DNA of 48,828 bases from the NCBI GenBank assembly GCA_017481945.1, contig JAFUOJ010000005.1, forward strand, positions 1 through 48,828, read 5' to 3'. Below the pieces are notes generated by a model, which did no database searches, was not told the DNA's origin, and saw nothing but the letters and a program-made list of their open reading frames with translations. The position numbers and the translations under genes are program-made. Below are positions 8,495 to 18,286 of this stretch, piece after piece (the first letter of the stretch is position 1; each line of letters begins with the position of its first letter). This DNA is from Parabacteroides sp. Lineage in GTDB: Bacteria > Bacteroidota > Bacteroidia > Bacteroidales > Tannerellaceae.

Positions 8495-8496
8495 GT

Positions 8497-11409
8497 TTAG
8501 TATCCGAAGATTTCCTCTTTAGTAACTCGTTGGATCGGTCCATAAGTAGAAAGACTCTTTAGATCCAAATCCTTTTCATCCCCTAAGACACAGTAGATAT
8601 AAGTACGTCCTTTTACCCACTTTTCTTGGAAGGCTTTCACCTCCGGCAGTGTCATGGTCTGTGCTTTTTCGAACAGTTCCTTGCGGCTGTCGGTTGTCAA
8701 ACCTAAATCCTGAGCATTCAGGTAAGACCAAAGTACATTCTCTTTGGTGATACGGTCTGTACGCAGACGAGAGATCAAAGCCTCTTTTGCTAAGTTGAAA
8801 GCCTTTTCTGATTCCGGCATATTGTTGATGATTTCATCAAAAGCTTTCATGGCATCCGCCATCTTGTCGTTCTGTGTAGCGATGAAGGTACGATAGATAT
8901 ACGGATACTTCAACTTAGACGGAGAGATTAAGTAGGCTCCGGCAGAGTAAGCTAATCCACGTGCTTCACGCATTTCCTGGAATACAATCGCATTCATACC
9001 GCCTCCAAAGTACTCGTTGTACATATCCAAAGTCGGTTGGATAGCAGGGTCAAACTTTTCTCCTCGGTTTGAGATGGCAGAGAAGTAGATCTGCTTTGCG
9101 TCATACTGTGCTAACAAGACCTTGTTGGCTGGAGTCTCTTGCTGTTCAAAAGTTTCAGCTGCCGGAACCGGTTGCAATTGTTCAGGTACGTTATGATACT
9201 GTTTGATGATATCCAAGACTGCTTCCGGTTTTTCCGGTCCGTAATACAGAATCTTGTGTTCGTAAGTATTCATCTTATGGATACGGTCTACCAACTCTTG
9301 CGGATTCATGTTCTGTAATTCTGCCGTTGTCAAGACATGAGTTGTCGGAGACTTCGGTCCCCAGATTGCATATTGCATCAATCGGTTGAAGTTCTGACCT
9401 TGATTCAATTTGGCGTCCACGCGTCTCTTCAGAATGTCATTTGCCAAGTTCGCATACGCTGCCTGGTTAGGTTGAGCGTCTGCCAAGATTTCTTCAAACA
9501 GCGCGATTGCCTTCGGCATGTTTTCCTTCAAACCAATCAAACTGACATAGGTACGGTCAGAACCCGGAGAGACACTGAAGTAGCAAGCCAGACGGTAGAA
9601 TTCTTCGTTGATTTCCTGCAGGCTCTTCTTGGAGGTTCCTAAGTACTTCATGTAATCAAAAGCAGTACCCATTGCCTTGTCGTTGTTGGTTCCCATTTCA
9701 AAGACATAGATCAACGTGAAAAGGTCATTTGAAGTGTTTTCCTTATATAATACCGGGATGTTGGATTTAGCTGTCAATTGCTGTAAATCCTTTTCGTAAT
9801 CCAAGAAGACCGGTTCGATAGGTGCCACCTGAGAAGCCTGGATCTCTTTCAAGAAAGCACTGGAGCTGTCACGATTCATTACGATCGGGGTGATCTGCGG
9901 TTTGTCCATCTTCTTTTCGTTCGGATCTTTACCCTGCTTCTTATAGATCAGCGCATAGTTATCACCAAAATACTTGTTGGCGAAGTCTACGATCTGCTGT
10001 TTCGTGATTTTACTCATACGATCCAAGGAAGCTACTTCGTCTTTCCAATCGATACCATCGATGAAGGCAGAGACAAACATATCCGCACGTCCTGCATTTT
10101 CATCCATACGGTACATCTGTGCCAACTTATAGTTGTTGATACAAGCTTCCAACAGTCCTTCATCAAATTCCCCTTTCTTCAACTTTTCGATTTCAGCCAA
10201 GAAGAGGTCTTTCACTTCATCCAAAGTCTGTCCCTGTTTAGGACGTCCGCTCATCACGAAAGCGTTGTAGTCAGACATACCATACGTTCCGGCATAGCAA
10301 CTCAGTACCTTCTGCTGTTGTACCAAATTCACATCCATCAATCCTGCCTTACCGTTGTTGATGATTTCACCGGTCAGGTTCAACAGGTCTTGCTCCGGAG
10401 AGGCTGCTCCCGGGAACCGCCAACCGATAGTTACGTTTTCAGCGTCCAATCCCAATACCTCTTTTATTACCGGGGTCTTAATAGGAGACTCCTGTGTTAC
10501 CGGTAACTTCGGTAGATTTGGATTCGGTTTCATGTGACCGAAATACTTATCGATTGTCGCAATCATTTGGTCTGGGTCGAAATCACCGGAGAGACAGATT
10601 GCCATGTTGTTAGGAACATACCAGGTTTTGTGGTAATTCTTAATGTTAGTGATAGAGGGGTTCTTTAAGTTTTCCTGTGTTCCCAAGACTGTTTGTGTAC
10701 CATACGGATGGTCTGGGAATAGCGCGCTAAGAACAGCTTCATACACTTTGCGTGCGTCCTGTGTCAAAGACATATTCTTTTCTTCATACACTGTCTCCAA
10801 CTCTGTATGGAAACCACGAATCACATTGTTCTCAAAGCGGTCTGCCTGAATTTTCGCCCAGTTTTCAATCTGATTGGAAGGAATATCTTCCACATAGACA
10901 GTCTGGTCGAAACCGGTATAGGCGTTGGTTCCGTTCGCTCCGATAGCAGCCATCAGTTTGTCGTACTCATTCGGGATTGCCCATTTAGAGGCTTCGTAAG
11001 AGATACTGTCAATCTGATGATAGATTGCTTTTCGCTCTGCTTCGTCAGTTGTCTTGCGATAAACTTCAAATAGTTGTTCGATCTGATCTAACAACGGTTT
11101 CTCCTGTTCGTAGTTCTGTGTTCCGAACTTCTGAGAGCCTTTGAACATCAGGTGCTCAAAGTAGTGTGCCAACCCGGTTGTTTCAGCGGGGTCATTCTTT
11201 CCTCCTACACGTACCGCGATGTACGTTTGAATGCGAGGGGTCTCCTTGTTTACCGTCATGTAGACTTTCAAGCCATTGTCTAAGGTATAGATACGGGCTT
11301 TCAGTGGGTCATTGGGGACCGACTCGTAGGGATACGAGGACATTTTTGTACATGCAGTCGCCAGTAAGAATACTACAGCAAGCTGCACAAACTGAATCAT
11401 TTTACGCAT
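8497..11409 (-). CDS. M16 family zinc metalloprotease, lipoprotein
   Basis: About 970 aa. The ATG at 11409 is chosen because it gives a lipoprotein signal (MRKMIQFVQLAVVFLLATAC, Cys20) and because a promoter -7 box lies just upstream at 11447-11454; a longer frame to 11475 would run through that promoter. The inverted zinc motif HYFEH (His82, Glu85, His86) is in the first M16 domain, with the distal glutamate region ETVYEEKN about 75 residues later. The second half (about 500-970) is an inactive-type M16 repeat containing the R/Y-bearing MREARGLAYSAGAYL region. This is the double-domain pitrilysin/insulinase type, anchored in the envelope and degrading peptides. Monocistronic, with terminators on both sides. 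Confidence 0.93.
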   Translation of the reverse strand: MRKMIQFVQLAVVFLLATACTKMSSYPYESVPNDPLKARIYTLDNGLKVYMTVNKETPRIQTYIAVRVGGKNDPAETTGLAHYFEHLMFKGSQKFGTQNYEQEKPLLDQIEQLFEVYRKTTDEAERKAIYHQIDSISYEASKWAIPNEYDKLMAAIGANGTNAYTGFDQTVYVEDIPSNQIENWAKIQADRFENNVIRGFHTELETVYEEKNMSLTQDARKVYEAVLSALFPDHPYGTQTVLGTQENLKNPSITNIKNYHKTWYVPNNMAICLSGDFDPDQMIATIDKYFGHMKPNPNLPKLPVTQESPIKTPVIKEVLGLDAENVTIGWRFPGAASPEQDLLNLTGEIINNGKAGLMDVNLVQQQKVLSCYAGTYGMSDYNAFVMSGRPKQGQTLDEVKDLFLAEIEKLKKGEFDEGLLEACINNYKLAQMYRMDENAGRADMFVSAFIDGIDWKDEVASLDRMSKITKQQIVDFANKYFGDNYALIYKKQGKDPNEKKMDKPQITPIVMNRDSSSAFLKEIQASQVAPIEPVFLDYEKDLQQLTAKSNIPVLYKENTSNDLFTLIYVFEMGTNNDKAMGTAFDYMKYLGTSKKSLQEINEEFYRLACYFSVSPGSDRTYVSLIGLKENMPKAIALFEEILADAQPNQAAYANLANDILKRRVDAKLNQGQNFNRLMQYAIWGPKSPTTHVLTTAELQNMNPQELVDRIHKMNTYEHKILYYGPEKPEAVLDIIKQYHNVPEQLQPVPAAETFEQQETPANKVLLAQYDAKQIYFSAISNRGEKFDPAIQPTLDMYNEYFGGGMNAIVFQEMREARGLAYSAGAYLISPSKLKYPYIYRTFIATQNDKMADAMKAFDEIINNMPESEKAFNLAKEALISRLRTDRITKENVLWSYLNAQDLGLTTDSRKELFEKAQTMTLPEVKAFQEKWVKGRTYIYCVLGDEKDLDLKSLSTYGPIQRVTKEEIFGY

Positions 11410-11446
11410 CTTGATTTGATTTTGATAAGTTCTTTTAAATGGGGTG

Positions 11447-11454
11447 CAAATATA
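11447..11454 (-). promoter_or_regulatory. Promoter -7 box for the M16 protease gene
   Basis: The minus strand reads TATATTTG, with a TTG 18 nt further upstream (11473-11475). It is about 37 bp before the chosen ATG and argues against the longer reading frame. Confidence 0.55.
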
Positions 11455-11488
11455 TGGATTTTTAAACAAAATCAAGGGATTAGATACT

Positions 11489-11526
11489 AAAAAAGAGATT
11501 GACGAGTAACCGCCAATCTCTTTTAT
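11489..11526 (-). terminator. Terminator after susD
   Basis: Stem AAAAGAGATTG (11491-11501) with CAATCTCTTTT (11514-11524), followed on the minus strand by a T run (11489-11494). It ends the SusCD transcript 25 bp after the susD stop. Confidence 0.8.
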
Positions 11527-11550
11527 TACAAGAATCTACGTTTATAAATA

Positions 11551-13512
11551 TTAGTTTTCGTCCCAGAATGGAGCTTGTACCAATGTTGGGTCTTTATCTA
11601 CTTCATCTTGATAAATAGGCCACCAATAGAATTTACGTTTGTACACGCGAGTGATGTATTGAGTACGAACGAAGAATGCTTTTGGATTATCCGGATCGTC
11701 AGACAGTTCTGTACCATTGAAGTTCATACCGTACATCGGTTGATCCAAAACCTCTTCAGCTTTCTTCCAACGGCGTAAGTCTAAATAACGAATACCGTCT
11801 TCGCAACACAATTCAACACGGCGTTCATGGTAAATTGCTTCACGTACTTCGTCCTGACCGTTCAAAGGTATTTTTTCAAAACCATTGCTGTCAATACCTG
11901 TTCCGTACTGTGGCACGCCTGCTCTTTCACGAATCAAGTTCAAATATTTCAAAATATCTGTATTACCCGGATCGCATTCATTTAAAGCTTCAGCATAGTT
12001 CAAATAAGCTTCACCCAAACGATATAGAATACCCGGTCTGTAAGGGTGTATACCGTTTCTCGTATTCTGTTCCAAAGAAACTCTCTTTCGGTTCAAATAA
12101 CCATTCTGAGGAGCGTCATGAGTAGGACCACCATCGGATTCACCGTACATGAATTTTGTTTCACGACTTGCCTGATGATACCATTGTCTGTTCCACATAA
12201 CAGTCAAATAGAAGCGAGGTTCGCGGTTTACATACATATTATATGTACCGGCAGAAGCTACTGTATTATAAGTACAACCGTCAGCACCAACAGAGTCAAC
12301 TGTTGCTCCCGGACATCCTCTATACAAATTGTATTTAGTCTTACGGACATCAGCTTGAGCAGAGAAGCCACGTTCTGTATACTTAGAAGCCGGGTTGATA
12401 ATCGGAGAACCATAGTTTCCGTTGTATCCTGTAATAGGAATAGAACCATCCTTCATTGAGAATGCGTCTACCAATGTCTGATATACACCTAAACCACCGT
12501 TACCGGAAGCGCCACGAGGAGTACTGTGGCTTTCAAATCTGGTGTAATCGTTACTTGCACAAATAAATAATGCTTCTTTATTCACATCGCCTAACAAGAA
12601 ATGCACATTGTAGCAAGACATGAACGGGTCTATACTTCCGTCAGCATTGTACACACGGATCAAGTCATGACCTGCAGCATGAGCAGCGTCGATCAACTCT
12701 TTACATGCGTCAGCAGCGCGTTTCCATTTGCTTGCGTCGTATGATTGACTGAAACGTTCTTTTCCGTCGTGATTCTTAAATCCCTGATACCATTCATTTC
12801 CGTTTACCAATGGGCTGGCAGCGAAAAGTAACATACGAGCACGTACAGCCAAGCACATGATTGAAGTAGCGCGTCCATAATATTGAGTAGACTTGTTCAA
12901 CCAAGTTTCCGGTAACTTTGTAGAAGTTTCCTTCAACTGATTGTCGATCCAATCGACCATTTCATCAAAAGGCACCTGTCCTCTCATCAAATCCGGATCA
13001 CTTACATTTGCCAATCCGTCAAAGAAAGGAACACTACCATAAGCTTCAATCATCAACCAATAGTAATAAGCGATCAAGAAACGACACTCATTCTTCATGA
13101 TTTCTACATCCTCTTCTGTTACATCCTGTTCCTGTAAGGCATGAACATTTTCAATAAACTGATAAGCTGAACGGATTCTTTGTGGACAATGATTCCATAA
13201 AGACCCACCCCAACCGGAGTTTGTGTACCACTGTCCTACGACGTAGTTCAAAACGTTTCCCCACCACTGGTACCAACGTTGAGATGGGTCCAAATCATCC
13301 CCTAAACAATCATAGCCATAACTATTCATTAATGCCCAAGATGGATCTGGTATCTTATTATATACTCCAGACAACCAGTCTTCCATACGTGTTTTATCCT
13401 CAAATACCATTTCCATGGTCAATGTGTCATCCGGTGCATTGTCAATAAAATCCGAACAATTTGAGAAGAAAAATCCACAAACCAGCAATATTATATATTT
13501 TAATCTTTTCAT
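11551..13512 (-). CDS. susD-like: SusD/RagB-family outer-membrane glycan-binding lipoprotein
   Basis: 653 aa. The lipoprotein signal MKRLKYIILLVCGFFFSNC is followed by Ser-Asp, the acidic follow-on expected of surface-exposed Bacteroidetes lipoproteins. The N-terminal NAPDDTLTMEMVFEDKTRME segment, the helical TPR-like middle and the C-terminal LNYAEALNECDPGNTDILKY, IYHERRVELCCEDGIRYLDL and KRKFYWWPI motifs are typical of RagB/SusD. It binds a glycan and closes over the SusC pore. The gene follows susC by 30 bp. At 653 aa it is on the long side, common in loci aimed at host glycans. Which sugar it binds cannot be read from the sequence. Confidence 0.95.
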   Translation of the reverse strand: MKRLKYIILLVCGFFFSNCSDFIDNAPDDTLTMEMVFEDKTRMEDWLSGVYNKIPDPSWALMNSYGYDCLGDDLDPSQRWYQWWGNVLNYVVGQWYTNSGWGGSLWNHCPQRIRSAYQFIENVHALQEQDVTEEDVEIMKNECRFLIAYYYWLMIEAYGSVPFFDGLANVSDPDLMRGQVPFDEMVDWIDNQLKETSTKLPETWLNKSTQYYGRATSIMCLAVRARMLLFAASPLVNGNEWYQGFKNHDGKERFSQSYDASKWKRAADACKELIDAAHAAGHDLIRVYNADGSIDPFMSCYNVHFLLGDVNKEALFICASNDYTRFESHSTPRGASGNGGLGVYQTLVDAFSMKDGSIPITGYNGNYGSPIINPASKYTERGFSAQADVRKTKYNLYRGCPGATVDSVGADGCTYNTVASAGTYNMYVNREPRFYLTVMWNRQWYHQASRETKFMYGESDGGPTHDAPQNGYLNRKRVSLEQNTRNGIHPYRPGILYRLGEAYLNYAEALNECDPGNTDILKYLNLIRERAGVPQYGTGIDSNGFEKIPLNGQDEVREAIYHERRVELCCEDGIRYLDLRRWKKAEEVLDQPMYGMNFNGTELSDDPDNPKAFFVRTQYITRVYKRKFYWWPIYQDEVDKDPTLVQAPFWDEN

Positions 13513-13542
13513 ATTCTTATTAATTTAAGAGATGGATAATAA

Positions 13543-16500
13543 TTAGAAATCAATATTAAACCCAAAAGAGAACGATTTCATCAATGGATACTTAGCACCA
13601 TTGTTTGTATCAAGTTCCGGATCCCACAAATCAAAAGCAGAGAAAGTAAACAAATTAGAACCTTTCGCATAAATTCTAAAATTAGAAAGTCCAATTTGAT
13701 TTATCCAACGTTTCGGGAAGGTATAACCAATCTCTACGTCTTTCATTCTTAACATACTCATGTTGCGCAACCACCAAGTTGAATTCTGGCTGTTGTTGGT
13801 GTTTGTACCCCAGGTTAAGCGAGGATAGAATACATCCTGACTTGGGTTTTCTGCAGTCCAACGATCGTTGTAGTTTGAGAAGATGTTACCCATTGAACCC
13901 ATTGCTGTACCCGGCAAGAAGTAGTTAGCCACACCACCAATAAAACGGTATGTTCTACCATTACCTTGGAAGAAGATGTTGAAGTCTACGTTTTTATAGC
14001 GGCTTGTTGCACCGAATCCATACACGATTTCCGGATTGTTGGTTCCACCCAAGGCTGTTTCGTCCATTGAGTTGACTGCGTTATCTCCATTTAAATCAAG
14101 GTATTTAATATCACCCGGACGTACTGTGTTAAATGTATGTGCAGGTATTCCTTCTTTAAGGACTAATTCACCCTCTTCATTCGTAACGAAATCGTCTTCA
14201 GTAAACAATCTTTCAGCCACTAAACCAAACAGTTCGTTTACACTGTGTCCTGTACGCTGTCTGTTTGTTCCAATTCTACCCATCGGTTCATCCTGTTCGA
14301 TGATTTCATTATGTGCATAGGTGAAAGTACCTCTGAATCCGATATTAAGATCCTTATTTATAGATTGGTTGTAAACCAAAGAGAGGTCAACACCACCGTT
14401 ATTTACCTTACCGAAGTTCGCCCATGGAGTCTTACGGAATCCGGCTGCAGTAGGAATGTTAGAACGTTGCATGAAGATGTCTCGACGCTGTTCTTTAAAC
14501 CAGTCTACTTGTAAATCCAATACATTGAACAAACCTAATTCCATACCGACGTTCAGCTTTTCAACAGTTTCCCAAGTCAAATCCGTAACACCGATTTCAC
14601 CTTCGAAACGAGAAGAGCGGTTGAAGTCGTTGTTGATACCCCATCTGTAACTACCATCTGTATCAATGGTAGACAAGAAAGCGAAACGACGACCTGACAA
14701 CTGGTCATTACCTGTCAAACCCCAAGAAGCGCGGAACTTAATCTTAGAGAATGTATTTTTGTATTTCTCCATGAATTTTTCTTCAGACAATAAATAACCT
14801 ACTGCTACTGAAGGGAAGAAACCAAATCGATTTCCTGCAGAGAAGTTTTCTGAACCGTTATAACCGAAGTTGAACTCTGCAATGTAACGATTGTCAAAAG
14901 TATAAGAGGCACGGCCTGCATATCCCATACGGCGGTAAGGAACGACTGAACCATCGCTATAATCACGCTGGTTATACAATAACATCGCACTGACAGCATG
15001 CTTTTCATTAAACGTACGGTTATAGGTCAAATTTCCTTCCAGATAGGTCGCTTTATTTCCCCATGAAGCGTCATTGGAGCTATCCAAGAATTCCTGTCCG
15101 TCTGTACCTACTGATAAAACCAACTCTCCGTTTTCATCACGTTGTGTAGTCGGTGTATAATAAGTCGGAGTTCCTGAACGAGTAACCCAAGAGTTTGAAT
15201 ATCTGTCGAAAGAGAAGATACCCTTTATTTTCAATCCCGGAGTGATAAACTTCAAATCCTGTTCCAAAGAGAAAGTTGATTCAATTTTGGAAGAAGAGCT
15301 TGTTTGATATCCGTGCTGTGTCAATCGAGCCCAAGGGTTCTGACGATTCAAAACGCGAACATTACTTCCATCTGAGTATTGAGTCGGATGTACATAAGGA
15401 GGTGTCTGGAATGCGTACGACCAGATATCACTATCACTTGCATCCGGGCTATTCATTTCTTGTAGATAACCACCGATACTAACACCTAAAACTGTAGTTT
15501 TTGTCAAGTTAATATCCACATTTGAACGAATGTTATATTTATTAAGGCGTGTAGAAGAGTCCCATTCTTTGGTTTTGTCACTTTCCAAGATACCTCTTTC
15601 TCCGTAGTAAGAAGCAACTAAAGCATAACGAAGGATGTCACTACCACCTGTTACGGTAATATCTCCACGAGTATTTGAAGCCATATCTTTAGAGACTGCG
15701 TCTAACCAGTTTACGTCCGGATAGAGGTCAGCGTCTGTATGGTTTCTATATCCATTGATCATTTCTTCTGTATAAATCGGATTCGGGTTACCGGCGTCCA
15801 AATAAAGTTCATTCATCAAAGTCAAATAGTCAGCAGATCCGATATAATCCGGCAACTTAGTCGGGCTGGTAAATCCTTGTTCAAAATGAACATCTACTTT
15901 CGGTTTACCTAATTCACCGCGTTTTGTCTTCACGATGATAACACCGTTCGCACCACGAACACCATACACTGCACTGGCTGCTGCGTCCTTCAAAACAGAG
16001 AAAGATTCAATTTCTGCTGCAGAAAGGTCATCCAAGGTACGTTCGATACCGTCCACTAAAACCAACGGACTTGTACCTGTGCTCTGGAAAGAGGAGATAC
16101 CACGAATCCAGAAGTCAGAACCATCAGAACCCGGAGCACCGTTTCTTTGTACTGCAATAACTCCGGCCAACTGACCTGCCAAGTTATTAGATACGGCACG
16201 GTTGGTTCCTTGTTGCAACTGGGCAGGTTCAACAGAGGTAATAGCACCTACAACAGAAGCTTTCTTCTGAGAACCGTAACCTACAACAACGACTTCTTCC
16301 AAACTGTTAGATTCTTCAGACAGGTTTACGTTGATGTTGATCTGATTTCCAACCTGAATTTCTTTGCTTTTAAAACCAATGTAACTGAAAACTAAGACTG
16401 AATTCTTGCTGGGTACTTCCAAGAAGTAATTACCGTTGACGTCTGTAGTTGTACCAATCGTAGTTGATTTGACAGTTACGTTTACGCCCGGTAACGGATT

Positions 16501-16920
16501 CCCTTGTTCATCCCAAACAGAACCGTTGATATTGATACCCTGTTGACGTTTCTGTTGTTCTGAAGCCTTAGACAGAATAATCTGTTTCCCTTTAATCTCG
16601 TAATTGATATTGGTCTCTTTAGCTAAGACTGCCATGATAGACGCAATATCTTCATTTTCTACCTGAATAGTAACTACTTTATCCAATACGTTCAGTAACT
16701 CTTTAGAGTACATGAAGATAAAGCTACTGTTCTTTTCGATGTCGTCAAGTACTTCCTTTACAGTTTTGTTTTCCAATTTAACTGTAAGGGACTTTTCCTG
16801 CACATAGTCTTGACTTATTGCCGATATGGAAGAAATCGGTAATAATGCTAGTACTAAGAAGTAAATCCAAAAGGTGTTTTTCTTTGTTCTATGACAAAAA
16901 ACTAAATCTTTATTCGCCAT
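13543..16920 (-). CDS. susC-like: SusC/RagA-family TonB-dependent receptor with STN domain
   Basis: 1125 aa. Long signal peptide (about 1-38), then an STN domain (about 45-118: KEVLDDIEKNSSFIFMYSKE), a CarboxypepD_reg-like domain (about 128-215: GSVWDEQGNPLPGVNVTVKS), the plug (about 225-335, with YGSQKKASVVGAITSV and VYGVRGANGVIIVKTKRG) and a 22-strand type barrel ending in a phenylalanine-containing terminus (FSFGFNIDF). The STN domain is the part that signals to a FecR anti-sigma factor, and a FecR and an ECF sigma are encoded just upstream. It imports oligosaccharides across the outer membrane with SusD. A plus-strand promoter and terminator across its 5' leader suggest an antisense RNA. 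Confidence 0.95.
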   Translation of the reverse strand: MANKDLVFCHRTKKNTFWIYFLVLALLPISSISAISQDYVQEKSLTVKLENKTVKEVLDDIEKNSSFIFMYSKELLNVLDKVVTIQVENEDIASIMAVLAKETNINYEIKGKQIILSKASEQQKRQQGININGSVWDEQGNPLPGVNVTVKSTTIGTTTDVNGNYFLEVPSKNSVLVFSYIGFKSKEIQVGNQININVNLSEESNSLEEVVVVGYGSQKKASVVGAITSVEPAQLQQGTNRAVSNNLAGQLAGVIAVQRNGAPGSDGSDFWIRGISSFQSTGTSPLVLVDGIERTLDDLSAAEIESFSVLKDAAASAVYGVRGANGVIIVKTKRGELGKPKVDVHFEQGFTSPTKLPDYIGSADYLTLMNELYLDAGNPNPIYTEEMINGYRNHTDADLYPDVNWLDAVSKDMASNTRGDITVTGGSDILRYALVASYYGERGILESDKTKEWDSSTRLNKYNIRSNVDINLTKTTVLGVSIGGYLQEMNSPDASDSDIWSYAFQTPPYVHPTQYSDGSNVRVLNRQNPWARLTQHGYQTSSSSKIESTFSLEQDLKFITPGLKIKGIFSFDRYSNSWVTRSGTPTYYTPTTQRDENGELVLSVGTDGQEFLDSSNDASWGNKATYLEGNLTYNRTFNEKHAVSAMLLYNQRDYSDGSVVPYRRMGYAGRASYTFDNRYIAEFNFGYNGSENFSAGNRFGFFPSVAVGYLLSEEKFMEKYKNTFSKIKFRASWGLTGNDQLSGRRFAFLSTIDTDGSYRWGINNDFNRSSRFEGEIGVTDLTWETVEKLNVGMELGLFNVLDLQVDWFKEQRRDIFMQRSNIPTAAGFRKTPWANFGKVNNGGVDLSLVYNQSINKDLNIGFRGTFTYAHNEIIEQDEPMGRIGTNRQRTGHSVNELFGLVAERLFTEDDFVTNEEGELVLKEGIPAHTFNTVRPGDIKYLDLNGDNAVNSMDETALGGTNNPEIVYGFGATSRYKNVDFNIFFQGNGRTYRFIGGVANYFLPGTAMGSMGNIFSNYNDRWTAENPSQDVFYPRLTWGTNTNNSQNSTWWLRNMSMLRMKDVEIGYTFPKRWINQIGLSNFRIYAKGSNLFTFSAFDLWDPELDTNNGAKYPLMKSFSFGFNIDF

Positions 16921-17013
16921 AACTTTGCTTAGATTTTAAATTAATACTAAAAGTTCTATAGATAGAGTTGTTTCTCATGTCGCCAGAGAGCGCATGCGCT
17001 CTCTGGCATTTTT
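16920..17013 (+). ncRNA. Candidate antisense small RNA opposite the susC 5' leader
   Basis: On the plus strand TAACTTTG (16920-16927) fits the Bacteroidetes -7 box and overlaps the susC start codon. A 26-bp perfect palindrome (16982-17007) followed by six T makes an intrinsic terminator on that strand only. A transcript from about 16934 to 17013, about 80 nt, would be fully antisense to the susC leader. This matches the known arrangement of DonS-type RNAs that repress some Bacteroides PULs. No -33 TTG is at the right distance. No expression evidence. Confidence 0.5.
16982..17013 (+). terminator. Palindromic terminator upstream of susC, active on the plus strand
   Basis: GCCAGAGAGCGCA at 16982-16994 is followed directly by its exact complement (16995-17007) and then ATTTTTT. 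On the minus strand there is no T run after it, so it should not stop the FecR-to-SusC transcript; it can only terminate transcription running away from susC. Confidence 0.7.
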
Positions 17014-17067
17014 TATATAAAAAATGTTTTTCAGTCCATGATATTAATTTTTTAGTGGTACATACAG

Positions 17068-18180
17068 TTACTTTCTCTCTAAATAAATGACACCCTCCTT
17101 ATCGTACGCATAAAGCGGTATCATTGATTTTATGCAATCTATGATATCATTCAAATCATCATGAAGGCTCAGCTTTCCGTACACAACTTCGTCGGATAAA
17201 GAATTGTCACAAACAATCTTCTTTCCGTAGAAGAGACTCAATCGGTCGGTCAGTTCACTCAAGCAATGACCGTCTAAAATCATCACGTCTTCTGTCCAAG
17301 CCTTATAATCACTTGCTTTTACCTTCTTTTTCTCAGCCAACTCATTCCCTTCGATGACAATCATCTCATCAGGAACAATTTTCGTGGTCTGGTTCTGTTG
17401 GTCTTTCACTTCCACAGATCCTTCGAGCAAAACTACTCGGCTAACCGGCATTTGCTTATAAGCGAAGACATTGAAAGAGGTACCCAAAACCTTTACATCA
17501 AAACCGTTTGCGGACACATAAAAGGGGCGCTTTGCGTCTGGCTGTACTTCCAAATAAACTTCGCCTTCCACATAGATTTCTCGTTTCTCTTTGCTGAAGA
17601 CTCTGGGATAAATGACTTTTGTTCCGGCGTTGACCCAAACTTTTGTACCATCAGAGAGCAACAGACGGGAACGTTTCCCTTTGGGGACAATTAGCTGGTC
17701 ATAGAAATTTTTATCCTTGCAATCGCTTTTGACAAGTTTCTCTGAAGCAACTCCTTTTGAATTGACTTTAGCCTGTCCCTCTTTGGTGTACGAAACCTGA
17801 ACATCTGTCTTGGACCAACGTTTTTGAATGTCTGCCATGATCAATGTTACCTCTTCAACCTCTTCTGGTAGTTGTGAATTTTGACTGACTACCCAGTTCT
17901 TGATTGATTCCTGTGAAGGATTCTCTTTCACTTTCAACCAGTAAGTCAAACCAATTGCCATCAAAACAGCGATAGAAGCTGCAACGAGATAAACTTTTCT
18001 TCGTAAGTAAAGCTTATTTCCTTTGTTGGCTTGTATCCGTTGTAAAGTCTTTTCTCGAATTGAATCAACGATAGAAGCTTCTACTTCCGGATTACAATCA
18101 TTCCAAAAGTAGTCTATCTTCTTCTGAATATCTTCGTTCTCTTTTTCGACAAAAGCTTGTATATCGTTTTTATTTTCCAT
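17068..18180 (-). CDS. FecR-family anti-sigma factor
   Basis: 370 aa. A cytoplasmic N-terminal part (1-62) precedes one membrane segment (about 64-85: VYLVAASIAVLMAIGLTYWL). The periplasmic FecR domain (about 155-260) includes KGKRSRLLLSDGTKVWVNAG and VEGEVYLEVQPDAKRPFYV. A C-terminal DUF4974-type domain (about 300-370: LSELTDRLSLFYGKKIV) is thought to contact the STN domain of the receptor. It holds the ECF sigma until SusC reports substrate. It lies between the sigma gene (107 bp before) and susC (147 bp after). Standard length and order for Bacteroidetes. Confidence 0.93.
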   Translation of the reverse strand: MENKNDIQAFVEKENEDIQKKIDYFWNDCNPEVEASIVDSIREKTLQRIQANKGNKLYLRRKVYLVAASIAVLMAIGLTYWLKVKENPSQESIKNWVVSQNSQLPEEVEEVTLIMADIQKRWSKTDVQVSYTKEGQAKVNSKGVASEKLVKSDCKDKNFYDQLIVPKGKRSRLLLSDGTKVWVNAGTKVIYPRVFSKEKREIYVEGEVYLEVQPDAKRPFYVSANGFDVKVLGTSFNVFAYKQMPVSRVVLLEGSVEVKDQQNQTTKIVPDEMIVIEGNELAEKKKVKASDYKAWTEDVMILDGHCLSELTDRLSLFYGKKIVCDNSLSDEVVYGKLSLHDDLNDIIDCIKSMIPLYAYDKEGVIYLERK

Positions 18181-18286
18181 ACGAATGAATGTGTGTATAT
18201 TAATAAGACGCTTTTTCTCAAAAAATCTCCTACTGCAAATTGAAATAAAAAAGAAGATTATGTAAATTTTTTTTCATGTCCCTTTT

